This document shows positions 34,307-42,154 of a DNA stretch of 64,000 nt, piece after piece (the stretch's first letter is position 1; each line of letters starts with the position of its first letter). The DNA comes from Albimonas marina (GTDB lineage: Bacteria > Pseudomonadota > Alphaproteobacteria > Rhodobacterales > Rhodobacteraceae), in assembly GCF_029223255.1 (NCBI RefSeq), contig NZ_JARHUC010000005.1, positions 354,340 to 418,339 on the forward strand. The letters run 5' to 3'. A program made the position numbers and the translations under genes. The notes under the pieces are model-generated. The model searched no databases. It saw only the letters and a list, made by a program, of their open reading frames with translations, and had not been told where the DNA came from.

Positions 34307-34945
34307 ATGACCCAGACCCGACGCGGACTGAGCCAGGACCCGCACGCGACGCGCGACGCGCTGGACAACAGCCTCGAGCAGGCGATCGGCCACGAGGTGC
34401 GCGCCTATCGCAAGCAGATGGGCGTGACGGTGGCGGACCTCGCGGCGGCGACCGGCATGTCGCTGGGGATGCTCTCGAAGATCGAGAACGGCAACATCTC
34501 GCCCAGCCTCGCCACCCTGCAGGCGCTGTCGCGGGGGCTGGGCGTGCCGCTGACCGCCTTCTTCCGCCGCTTCGAGGAGGCGCGCGGCGCCGTCCACGTG
34601 CGCGCCGGGGAGGGCGTGGACGTCGAGCGGCGCGGCACCCGCGCGGGGCATCAGTACACGTTGCTGGGGCATCTCGATCACGCCTCCGCCGGGGTGGTGG
34701 TGGAGCCCTACCTGATCACGCTGACCGACGATTCGGACGTGTTCCCCACCTTTCAGCACGAGGGGATGGAGTTCCTCTACATGCTGGAGGGGGAGCTGCA
34801 ATATCGACACCGCGACCGCCTCTACCAGATGCTGCCGGGCGACAGCCTCTATTTCGAAGCCGACGCCCCCCACGGGCCGGAGGTTCTGGTGACCCTGCCC
34901 GCCCGCTACCTGTCGATCATCTGCTACCGCGGCGCGGGGGGGTGA
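34307..34945 (+). CDS. XRE-family regulator with cupin domain
   Basis: The 212-residue protein has an XRE helix-turn-helix at about residues 22-76 (RAYRKQMGVTVADLAAATGMSLGMLSKIENG), then a C-terminal cupin domain with FQHEGMEFLYMLEGELQYRH and MLPGDSLYFEADAPHGPE. Such proteins sense small molecules through the cupin barrel. It lies between the two divergent halves of the N-methylglutamate cluster and very probably controls both, through the paired 21-bp sites. I chose the ATG at 34307, with GGGAGG 7 bases upstream; an ATG at 34292 would add five residues. Confidence 0.88.
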   Translation: MTQTRRGLSQDPHATRDALDNSLEQAIGHEVRAYRKQMGVTVADLAAATGMSLGMLSKIENGNISPSLATLQALSRGLGVPLTAFFRRFEEARGAVHVRAGEGVDVERRGTRAGHQYTLLGHLDHASAGVVVEPYLITLTDDSDVFPTFQHEGMEFLYMLEGELQYRHRDRLYQMLPGDSLYFEADAPHGPEVLVTLPARYLSIICYRGAGG

Positions 34946-34958
34946 TGCGACAGGTTTG

Positions 34959-35016
34959 CCTGTGGGGAAAATTTCTTTCCTGAAATCTTGTCGAGTCGCA
35001 AGCGCCTCGCTAGCCT
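34959..35016 (+). promoter_or_regulatory. Regulator site 2 and mgsA promoter
   Basis: The 21-bp site (34959-34979, CCTGTGGGG...ATTTCTTTC) is followed 8 bp later by TTGTCG (34988-34993), a 17-bp spacer and TAGCCT (35011-35016). The site lies just upstream of the -35, which is an activator position. A second dyad, ACAGG-TTTG-CCTGT, overlaps its left edge (34950-34963). Confidence 0.65.
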
Positions 35017-35044
35017 GCCCGCAACTTTTGCAGGAGGGCGGCCG

Positions 35045-35929
35045 ATGTGCGGAATCGTCGGGCTGTTTCTGAAGGACAGGGCGCTTGAGCCGCAGTTGGG
35101 CGCGCTCCTGTCCGAGATGCTGGTGACCATGACCGACCGCGGCCCCGACAGCGCGGGCATCGCGGTCTATGGCGCGCCCGCGGCGGGGCGCGCGCGGCTG
35201 ACGGTGCAGTCGGCGACGCCGGGGGCGGCGTTCCCCGCGCTCGCCGCCCTCGCGGCCGAGCACGGCGCGGAGATGGTCGAGAAGGACACCCACGCCGTCC
35301 TGACCTGCCCGGCCGACGCCCTGCCCGCCCTGCGCGCCGCGGTCGAGGCCGTCCCCGCCCTGCGGATCATGAGCGCGGGCGAGGCGATGGAGGTCTACAA
35401 GGAGACCGGCCTGCCCGCCGCGGTGGTGGACCGTTTCGGCATCCGCGGGATGGCCGGCAGCCACGGCGTCGGCCACACCCGCATGGCGACCGAGAGCGCG
35501 GTGACCACGCTGGGCGCGCATCCGTTCTCGACCGGCGCGGACCAGTGCCTGGTGCACAACGGGTCGCTCTCGAACCACAACAACCTGCGCCGGGAGCTGG
35601 TGCGCGAGGGGATGCGCTTCGAGACGGAGAACGACTCGGAGGTGGCGGCGGCCTACCTGACCGCGCGCATGGCCGAAGGGCGCAACCTGGGCGAGGCGCT
35701 GGAGGGGGCGCTGGAGGACCTGGACGGGTTCTACACCTTCGTCGTCGGGACCAAGTCCGGCTTCGGCGTGCTGCGCGACCCCATCGCCTGCAAGCCCGCG
35801 GTGATGGCCGAGACCGAGGCCTACGTCGCCTTCGGCTCGGAATACCGCGCCCTCGTCGGCCTGCCCGGCATCGATCTTGCAAAGGTGTGGGAGCCCGAGC
35901 CCGCCACCGTCTACTTCTGGGAACGCTGA
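35045..35929 (+). CDS. mgsA: N-methylglutamate synthase subunit A (class II glutamine amidotransferase domain)
   Basis: The 294-residue protein matches the amidotransferase domain of glutamate synthase (GlxB/MgsA type). Met1 is followed by the nucleophile Cys2 (MCGIVGLF). TDRGPDSAGIAVYG, GHTRMATESAVTTLGAHPF and HNGSLSNHNNLRRELVREG form the glutamine site. A longer open frame begins at 34988, but Cys2 fixes the start at 35045, which follows GGAGGGCGGCCG. With MgsB and MgsC it would transfer methylamine from gamma-glutamylmethylamide. The three genes are joined by TGATG overlaps. Confidence 0.87.
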   Translation: MCGIVGLFLKDRALEPQLGALLSEMLVTMTDRGPDSAGIAVYGAPAAGRARLTVQSATPGAAFPALAALAAEHGAEMVEKDTHAVLTCPADALPALRAAVEAVPALRIMSAGEAMEVYKETGLPAAVVDRFGIRGMAGSHGVGHTRMATESAVTTLGAHPFSTGADQCLVHNGSLSNHNNLRRELVREGMRFETENDSEVAAAYLTARMAEGRNLGEALEGALEDLDGFYTFVVGTKSGFGVLRDPIACKPAVMAETEAYVAFGSEYRALVGLPGIDLAKVWEPEPATVYFWER

Positions 35930-36609
35930 TGCCCGTCTTCGACCTGGCCACGACCCCGCTGCGCGATTTCCACCGCGCGCTGCACGCCGCGCCCGCAGGC
36001 TCGAACGAGGCGTTCGAGGTGCTGAACCCGCGCGGCCTGCACTCCGTCGCCGTGGGCGCGATGGCGCCGGTCCACGTCGATGTGCGGGGGTCGGTGGGAT
36101 ACTACTGCGCCGGCATGAACGAGGCCGCCGAGATCACCGTCCACGGCTCGGTCGGGCCGGGCGTGGCCGAGAACATGATGTCCGGCAAGGTCGTCGTGAA
36201 GGGCAACGCCAGCCAGTACGCGGGGGCCACGGGCCACGGCGGGCTGCTGGTGATCGAGGGCGACGCGGCCTCGCGCTGCGGGATCTCGATGAAGGGGATC
36301 GAGATCGTGGTGAAGGGCTCGATCGGGCACATGAGCGCCTTCATGGCCCAGTCGGGCGCGATGGCGGTGCTGGGCGACGCGGGCGAGGCGCTGGGGGATT
36401 CCCTCTACGAGGCGCGGCTCTACGTGCGCGGCTCGGTCAAGTCGCTGGGCGCGGACTGCGTCGAGAAGGAGATGCGGCCCGAGCACCTGGCCCAGCTCGC
36501 GGACCTGCTGGCGCGGGCGGGGGTCGAGGCCGATCCGGCGTCGTTCCGCCGCTACGGCTCGGCCCGAAAGCTCTACAACTTCAACGTCGATCACGCGGGG
36601 GACTACTGA
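35929..36609 (+). CDS. mgsB: N-methylglutamate synthase subunit B (GltB C-terminal-like)
   Basis: This 226-residue protein is the GXGXG beta-helix domain found at the C-terminus of glutamate synthase (GlxC/MgsB type). Repeats such as DVRGSVGYYCAGMNE, VHGSVGPGVAENMMSG, VKGNASQYAGATG and VKGSIGHMSAFMAQSG are visible. It has a structural role, linking the amidotransferase and synthase parts. It is tied by TGATG junctions to both neighbours. Confidence 0.86.
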   Translation: MPVFDLATTPLRDFHRALHAAPAGSNEAFEVLNPRGLHSVAVGAMAPVHVDVRGSVGYYCAGMNEAAEITVHGSVGPGVAENMMSGKVVVKGNASQYAGATGHGGLLVIEGDAASRCGISMKGIEIVVKGSIGHMSAFMAQSGAMAVLGDAGEALGDSLYEARLYVRGSVKSLGADCVEKEMRPEHLAQLADLLARAGVEADPASFRRYGSARKLYNFNVDHAGDY

Positions 36610-37937
36610 TGTCCTACGACAACCCGCCCACCCATCCGCGCAAGTCGGCGACCTTCGACGACTACACGCTGTCCGAGATCCGCCGGGCGGCGGCGACGGG
36701 GATCTACGACATCCGCGGCGGCGGCGCGAAGCGCAAGGTTCCGCATTTCGACGACCTGCTGTTCCTGGGGGCCTCGGTCTCGCGCTACCCGCTGGAAGGG
36801 TATCGGGAGGCGTGCAACACCGCCGTCACGCTGGGCGACCGCTTCGCCTCGAAGCCCATCCACCTGAAGATCCCGATCACCATCGCGGGGATGTCCTTCG
36901 GCTCCCTCTCCGGCCAGGCGAAGGAGGCGCTGGGGCGCGGGGCGACCCTCGCCGGCACCTCGACGACCACCGGCGACGGCGGAATGACGGAGGAGGAGCG
37001 CGGGCACTCGGAGCTCTTGGTCTACCAGTACCTCCCCTCCCGCTACGGGATGAACCCGCGCGACCTGCGCCGCGCCGACGCCATCGAGGTGGTGGTGGGC
37101 CAGGGCGCGAAGCCGGGCGGGGGCGGGATGCTGCTGGGCCAGAAGATCACCGACCGGGTGGCCGAGATGCGCAACCTGCCCAAGGGGATCGACCAGCGCA
37201 GCGCCTGCCGGCATCCCGACTGGACCGGGCCCGACGACCTCGAGATCAAGATCGGCGAGCTGCGCGAGATCACGGCCGGCGAGAAGCCGATCTACGTGAA
37301 GGTCGGCGGCTCGCGCCCCTACTACGACGTGGCGCTGGCGGTGAAGTCGGGCGCGGACGTGGTGGTGCTGGACGGCATGCAGGGCGGCACCGCGGCGACG
37401 CAGGAGGTGTTCATCGAGCATGTGGGCCTGCCCACGCTCGCCTGCATCCGCCCCGCCGTGAAGGCGCTGCAGGACCTGGGCATGCACCGCAAGGTGCAGC
37501 TCGTGGTCTCGGGCGGGATCCGGAACGGGGCGGACGTGGCGAAGGCCATGGCGCTGGGGGCGGACGCGGTCTCGATCGGGACCGCGGCGCTGGCGGCGCT
37601 GGGGGACAACGATCCGCGCTGGGAAGACGAGTACCGGGCGCTGGGGACCACCGCAGGCGCCTACGACGACTGGCACGAGGGGCGCGATCCGGCCGGCATC
37701 ACCACGCAGGACCCGGCGCTGTCGACCCGGCTGGATCCGGTGGCGGCGGGGCGCAGGCTGGCCAATTACCTCGCGGTGATGGCGCTCGAGGCGCAGACCA
37801 TCGCGCGGGCCTGCGGCAAGTCCGATCTGCGCAACCTCGAGCCCGAGGACCTCTGCGCCCTGACGATGGAGGCCGCCGCCATGGCGCGCGTGCCGCTGGC
37901 GGGGACCGACTGGATACCGGGCGGCGGCGGCTTCTGA
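36609..37937 (+). CDS. mgsC: N-methylglutamate synthase subunit C (FMN synthase domain)
   Basis: The 442-residue subunit is the FMN-binding glutamate synthase barrel (GlxD/MgsC type). ITIAGMSFGSLSGQAKEALGRGA, VGQGAKPGGGGMLLGQKI, VDGMQGGTAATQEVF-type VVLDGMQGGTAATQE and VVSGGIRNGADVAKAMALGADAV are the family's substrate and flavin motifs. I see no cysteine cluster for the 3Fe-4S centre of full-length glutamate synthase. It would form N-methylglutamate from the methylamide and 2-oxoglutarate, or in another context act as a ferredoxin-type synthase. Confidence 0.87.
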   Translation: MSYDNPPTHPRKSATFDDYTLSEIRRAAATGIYDIRGGGAKRKVPHFDDLLFLGASVSRYPLEGYREACNTAVTLGDRFASKPIHLKIPITIAGMSFGSLSGQAKEALGRGATLAGTSTTTGDGGMTEEERGHSELLVYQYLPSRYGMNPRDLRRADAIEVVVGQGAKPGGGGMLLGQKITDRVAEMRNLPKGIDQRSACRHPDWTGPDDLEIKIGELREITAGEKPIYVKVGGSRPYYDVALAVKSGADVVVLDGMQGGTAATQEVFIEHVGLPTLACIRPAVKALQDLGMHRKVQLVVSGGIRNGADVAKAMALGADAVSIGTAALAALGDNDPRWEDEYRALGTTAGAYDDWHEGRDPAGITTQDPALSTRLDPVAAGRRLANYLAVMALEAQTIARACGKSDLRNLEPEDLCALTMEAAAMARVPLAGTDWIPGGGGF

Positions 37938-38012
37938 GCCGCCCCCGGGGAGGAGATCGCGAACGACGGGGGAACCCCGCGCAGGACATCACCGACAGGG
38001 ATCGAGGGACGC

Positions 38013-39320
38013 ATGACCAAGGATCTGGCCGCCTGGGGGAAGGAGCGCGGGGTGCGCTACTTCATGATCGGCTATACGGACCTGTTCGGGGGGCAGCGGG
38101 CGAAGCTCGTGCCCCTGCAGGCCATCGCCATGATGCAGGAGGACGGCGCGGGCTTCGCGGGCTTCGCCTCCTGGCTCGACCTGACGCCGGCGCATCCCGA
38201 CCTCTTCGCCGTGCCCGACGCGGACGCGGTGATGCAGCTGCCCTGGAAGCCCGAGGTGGCCTGGGTGCCCGGCGACCTGATCCTCGACGACGCGCCGCTG
38301 GCGCAGTCGCCCCGCCAGGCGCTGAAGGCGCAGGTGGAGAAGGCCGCGGGCCTGGGCCTGCGGGTGATGACCGGGGTGGAGGCGGAGTTCTTCCTGGTCT
38401 CCGCCGACGGGTCCGAGATCTCGGACGGCCAGGACAAGGCCGACAAGCCCTGCTACGACCAGCAGGCGCTGATGCGGCGCTTCGACGTGATCTCGGCGAT
38501 CTGCGACGGGATGCTGGAGCTGGGCTGGGGCCCCTACCAGAACGACCACGAGGACGCGAACGGGCAGTTCGAGATGAACTGGGACTTCGCGGACGCGCTG
38601 GTCACCGCCGACCGGCACTCGTTCTTCAAGTTCATGGTGAAGTCGCAGGCGGAGGCCGCCGGGCTGCGCGCCACCTTCATGCCCAAGCCCTTCGCCGGGC
38701 TGACGGGGAACGGCTGCCACATCCACGTCTCGCTGTGGGATCCGGCGGGGAAGACCAACGCCTTCGCCGATCCCGAGGCCGAGTTCGGCCTGTCGGCGCA
38801 GGGGCGGCGCTTCCTGGGCGGGATCATGAAGCACGCGGCGGCGCTGACGGCCCTGACCAACCCCACCGTGAACTCCTACAAGCGGCTCAACGCGCCGGTG
38901 ACGCATTCCGGCGCGACCTGGGCGCCCAACACCGTCACCTGGTCGGGCAACAACCGCACCCACATGGTGCGCGTGCCGGGGCCGGGGCGGTTCGAGCTGC
39001 GGCTCGCGGACGGCGCGGCGAACCCGTACCTGCTGCAGGCGGCGGTGATCGCGGCGGGGCTCGACGGGATCGCGACCGAAGCCGACCCGGGGCCGCACTG
39101 CGACTTCGACATGTACGCCGAGCCCGAGAAGGCGAAGGGGGCCGAGCGTCTGCCGCTGAACCTGCTCGACGCGCTGCGCGCCTTCGATACGGACGAGACG
39201 CTGAAGGCGGCGCTGGGGGCGGAGGTCTCGGCGGCGTTCCTGAAGCTGAAGCGGCAGGAGTGGGAAAGCTACGTGGCCAGCTTCACGGCCTGGGAGCGGG
39301 AGTGGACGCTGGACGTCTGA
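38013..39320 (+). CDS. gmaS: Gamma-glutamylmethylamide synthetase (type III glutamine synthetase family)
   Basis: This 435-residue protein is a GlnT/GMAS-type member of the glutamine synthetase family. It keeps GVEAEFFLV, the GQFEMNWDFADAL glutamate-binding segment, MPKPFAGLTGNGCHIHVSLWD with the catalytic His, NSYKRLN and GNNRTHMVRVPGPGRFELRLADGAANPYL. It would ligate methylamine to glutamate with ATP, the entry step of the N-methylglutamate pathway. Position 75 bp after mgsC and near mgd genes supports GMAS over an ammonia-using GlnT, but sequence alone cannot separate them with certainty. Confidence 0.85.
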   Translation: MTKDLAAWGKERGVRYFMIGYTDLFGGQRAKLVPLQAIAMMQEDGAGFAGFASWLDLTPAHPDLFAVPDADAVMQLPWKPEVAWVPGDLILDDAPLAQSPRQALKAQVEKAAGLGLRVMTGVEAEFFLVSADGSEISDGQDKADKPCYDQQALMRRFDVISAICDGMLELGWGPYQNDHEDANGQFEMNWDFADALVTADRHSFFKFMVKSQAEAAGLRATFMPKPFAGLTGNGCHIHVSLWDPAGKTNAFADPEAEFGLSAQGRRFLGGIMKHAAALTALTNPTVNSYKRLNAPVTHSGATWAPNTVTWSGNNRTHMVRVPGPGRFELRLADGAANPYLLQAAVIAAGLDGIATEADPGPHCDFDMYAEPEKAKGAERLPLNLLDALRAFDTDETLKAALGAEVSAAFLKLKRQEWESYVASFTAWEREWTLDV

Positions 39321-39449
39321 CGACCCTCACACGGGGGAGCGGTCTACAGGCGCCCTGCGGGCGGGCTTGGGCCCTTGGGGTAGGGCGCGCCTGGAAGGGC
39401 GGGCGTGGCTGCCTCCGGCGGGCTCCTGACTCACCCAAGAACAAGGGCC

Positions 39450-39614
39450 GCGCCTGTTCTCCGGAGCCGTCTCTCGCTGATGGATGCCTGAGCGAGTCGC
39501 CGGACGGGGTCAAGGACAAGCCCGCGCAAGCGCGGGTCGCTTCGCGATCCCTGACCCCGTCCGGCGACTCGCTCTTTCCGGCATCCGCGAGAGACGGCTC
39601 CGGAGAACAGGCGC
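39450..39614. repeat. Long imperfect inverted repeat between convergent genes
   Basis: Outer arms of 28 bp are perfectly complementary (39450-39477 with 39587-39614), as are inner arms of 22 bp (39491-39512 with 39552-39573). They are separated by 13-base mismatched strands that both contain GGATGCC. The 39-base loop has its own hairpin CCCGCG-CAAG-CGCGGG (39521-39536). No gene is supportable in 39321-39753; open frames on both strands here read similar peptides only because of the symmetry. It could end the convergent gmaS and iclR transcripts or be a small mobile palindrome. Confidence 0.75.
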
Positions 39615-39753
39615 TTGGCGACCGGGCTCGGGCGTCGCGCCATGGCGCAAGGTTTGCAGGCGGGGAGATGGGGGGCACGGGCGGGACGGCGGGGGCGCGC
39701 CGCGGGCGAGGGGGCGGCGACCGGCGCGACGGGGGACGCGGCGCCTCGCGCGC

Positions 39754-40575
39754 TCAGCCGCGGGAGATGCGGGCGGCCATTTCCTGGAGCATGGGGGCCA
39801 CCTCCTTCTCGAGACGCAGGCGGGGGAGCGTGTAGCTCGCGCCGCCGCAGGTCAGGGCGTAGACCTGACCGTCGCCCTCGGTGCGCAGCGGCACGCCGGC
39901 GGTGTTCACCTGGGCGCGCCAGTTGCCGAGCGACATGCACCAGCCACGCTCCTCCACCATGCGGATCGCGTCGCGGATGCCGGTCAGGATCGCGGGCCAG
40001 GTGTCGGGATCGGCCTGGGCCTCCATCTCCTCGATCAGGCGCTCGCGCTCGTCCTCCGGCGCGGCGGCGAGCCAGGCGCGCCCGGCGGCCGAGCGGGCGA
40101 GCGAGATGCGCGAGCCGACGTCGAGCTGGAGGGACATCACGCCCTCGGAGCGGGCGCAGGCGATGTAGGTCATGCGCAGGTTGTCGCGCGCCGAGAGGGC
40201 GATCACCACGCCGCCGCCCACCCGCTCGGCCAGCTCGTGCATGTGGGCCTGGGCGGTGTCGCGGATCCGCAGGCCCGCGAGGCAGGCGTAGCCGAGGCCG
40301 AGGACCGCGACGCCCAGCCGGTAGCGGCCGTCGCGTTGGTCGTAGCGCAGGTAGCCCAGGCGGCTGAGCGTGTAGGTGATCCGCGAGACGGTGGAGGCGC
40401 CGAGCCCCGAGCGCACGCAGATCTCCTGGTTGCCCAGGCCGTCGTCGCCGGGGCGGAACACGCGCAGGACCTCCAGCCCCCGGTGCAGGGCCGAGACGAA
40501 CTGCCGGTCGCCCTCGAAGGGCTTCTGGCCGACGGCCAGGTCGGCATGTTCGGGGATGGCGGTGCGCTTGCGCAT
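39754..40575 (-). CDS. IclR-family transcriptional regulator
   Basis: The 273-residue protein has a winged helix-turn-helix at about residues 27-85 (SALHRGLEVLRVF, NQEICVRSGLGASTVSRITYTLSRLGYL). The IclR effector domain follows (YRLGVAVLGLGYACLAGLRI, RISLARSAAGRAWLAA, INTAGVP-type VNTAGVPL). It lies 55 bp downstream of the nitronate monooxygenase gene on the same strand and probably regulates it or the divergent catabolic island. The usual effector-domain cysteine pattern is not obvious. Confidence 0.88.
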   Translation of the reverse strand: MRKRTAIPEHADLAVGQKPFEGDRQFVSALHRGLEVLRVFRPGDDGLGNQEICVRSGLGASTVSRITYTLSRLGYLRYDQRDGRYRLGVAVLGLGYACLAGLRIRDTAQAHMHELAERVGGGVVIALSARDNLRMTYIACARSEGVMSLQLDVGSRISLARSAAGRAWLAAAPEDERERLIEEMEAQADPDTWPAILTGIRDAIRMVEERGWCMSLGNWRAQVNTAGVPLRTEGDGQVYALTCGGASYTLPRLRLEKEVAPMLQEMAARISRG

Positions 40576-40630
40576 TCGGGCTCCGCGTTCGGGGGGGAGG
40601 GACGGCGGGCGCCGCCCCTCCCGGCCCCGA

Positions 40631-41674
40631 TCAGCCGGCGGCCGCTTCCGCGGTCGAGAGGCGCGCGTAGCCGGGGTTCGCGGCCTTGGGGCCGGTCGCG
40701 TCCATGCGGGCGCGGGCGGCGAAATACTCGCGCTCCAGCCGCGCCACCAGGGCCGCGGTCGGGACCACGTCCTTGACCATGCCGATGCCCTGCCCGGCGC
40801 CCCAGATCTCCTTCCACTTCTTCGGCTTCTCGCGCTCGCCCGAGTCGTTGAGCTTGAAGGACATCTTCGAGGGGTCGGAGGTCTCGAGGTTGTCGGGGTC
40901 CATGCCGGCGTTGACGATGGAGGGCTTGAGGTAGTTGCCGTGCACGCCGGTGAAGAGGTTGGAGTAGACGATGTCCGAGGCGCCGCTCTCGGTGATCATC
41001 TGCTTGTAGCCGGGGACGGCGTTGGCCTCCTCGGTCGCGATGAAGGCGGAGCCGATGTAGGCCATGTCGGCGCCCATCGCCTGGGCGGCGAGGATCGAGT
41101 CGCCCTTGCCGATCGCGCCCGAGAGCAGCAGCGCGCCGTCGAACCACTCGCGGATCTCGGAGATCAGGGCCAGCGGCGACTGGGCGCCCGCGTGGCCGCC
41201 GGCGCCGGCGGCGACCGCCACCAGGCCGTCGGCGCCCTTCTCGATGGCCTTCTTGGCGAAGTGGTTGTTGATCACGTCATGCACGACGAAGCCGCCGCAG
41301 GAGTGGGCCGCGTCGTAGACCTCGGTCCGCGCGCCCAGCGAGGTGATCCAGAGCGGCACGTTGTACTTCACGCAGAGCTCGACGTCGCGGTCGAGGCGGG
41401 TGTTGGACTTGTGCACGATCTGGTTGACCGCGAACGGGGCCGCGGGCGCGTCGGGGTTGGCCTGGTTGTGGCGGTCCAGCTCCTCGGTGATCCGCTTCAG
41501 CCAGGTCTCGAGCATCGGGGGCTCGCCGTCCTTCTCGCGCGCGTTCAGCGCGGGGAAGGAGCCGACGACGCCGGCCTTGCACTGGGCGATGACCAGCTCG
41601 GGGTAGGAGATGATGAACAGCGGCGAGGCCATCACGGGCAGCCGCAGGTTCTGCAGGATCGGGGGCAGGCTCAA
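40631..41674 (-). CDS. Nitronate monooxygenase-family FMN enzyme
   Basis: This 347-residue TIM-barrel flavoprotein belongs to the NMO/2-nitropropane dioxygenase family. FMN contacts are visible in PVMASPLFIISYPELVIA, VAVAAGAGGHAG and LLSGAIGKGDSILAAQAMGADMAYIGSAFIATEEA. Members oxidise alkyl nitronates or reduce quinones and enoyl compounds. The start is TTG at 41674, with AAGGA 7 bases upstream. It is divergent from the first LLM monooxygenase of the catabolic island, with 480 bp between them, and co-directional with iclR. True substrate is unknown. Confidence 0.85.
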   Translation of the reverse strand: MSLPPILQNLRLPVMASPLFIISYPELVIAQCKAGVVGSFPALNAREKDGEPPMLETWLKRITEELDRHNQANPDAPAAPFAVNQIVHKSNTRLDRDVELCVKYNVPLWITSLGARTEVYDAAHSCGGFVVHDVINNHFAKKAIEKGADGLVAVAAGAGGHAGAQSPLALISEIREWFDGALLLSGAIGKGDSILAAQAMGADMAYIGSAFIATEEANAVPGYKQMITESGASDIVYSNLFTGVHGNYLKPSIVNAGMDPDNLETSDPSKMSFKLNDSGEREKPKKWKEIWGAGQGIGMVKDVVPTAALVARLEREYFAARARMDATGPKAANPGYARLSTAEAAAG

Positions 41675-41758
41675 GGCGTCGTCCTTCCGGTTGTCTGGCG
41701 GCCGCCGCCCCTTGGCGGGGCGAGTCGGCCGCGGCGTTCCTCTTTGCCCGGCAGCGTA

Positions 41759-41787
41759 TCGAAAGCGACGGAGGTGCGAAATATAAT
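41759..41787 (+). promoter_or_regulatory. Promoter-like sequence with perfect TATAAT
   Basis: TCGAAA (41759-41764), a 17-bp spacer and consensus TATAAT (41782-41787) on the plus strand. In this GC-rich context the AT run is striking. It is 370 bp before the nearest plus-strand gene, so it may give a long leader. The minus strand of the same AT tract could serve the nitronate monooxygenase gene instead. Confidence 0.4.
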
Positions 41788-41950
41788 TCCGCCCGTCGAA
41801 ATTAGCCGCGACGCGCGGGCGCGGCGCCGATCTCGGGCCGGGCCTTCCTCCACGCAGCCGGGCGGGGGGAGCCTGCCGGGACTCCCCCCTTCCGAGCGCA
41901 CCATGCCTGACCGGGCGGCCGGGAAAATCGTCGCTTTGGATTAGCTGCGC

Positions 41951-42022
41951 TTGACCGTTGTCCAGACATTAGGTCAGCTTTCTTGCATCGCAGCATTTCT
42001 CGTTTGCGTAATGTTGCGATGC
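41951..42022. promoter_or_regulatory. Operator-like palindromes upstream of first LLM gene
   Basis: Two dyads lie here. TGTC-CA-GACA (41959-41968) follows a TTGACC. A 13-bp inverted repeat with one mismatch (41985-41997 with 42010-42022, GCATCGCA/GCATT arm) has a 12-base spacer. The second overlaps a weak TTGCAT-N18-CGTAAT promoter match. A repressor or activator for the island could bind here; nothing else in 41675-42154 is recognisable. Confidence 0.45.
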
Positions 42023-42154
42023 CGCGAAAGCTTGATGACAGGACGACGACGGGGCCGAGGCCCGCCGCGTCCCCGACACCGACCGGCGGCCGCGCCGGGC
42101 CGCGCGCGACGCGGCCTCGCCCGGCCCGTCCGGGGAGCCATTCCGGGGAGAGCC

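Noticed and set aside
39283..39678. Peptides with similar repeated words on both strands near 39.4-39.7 kb
   Set aside because: The similarity is produced by the long inverted repeat, not by a gene.
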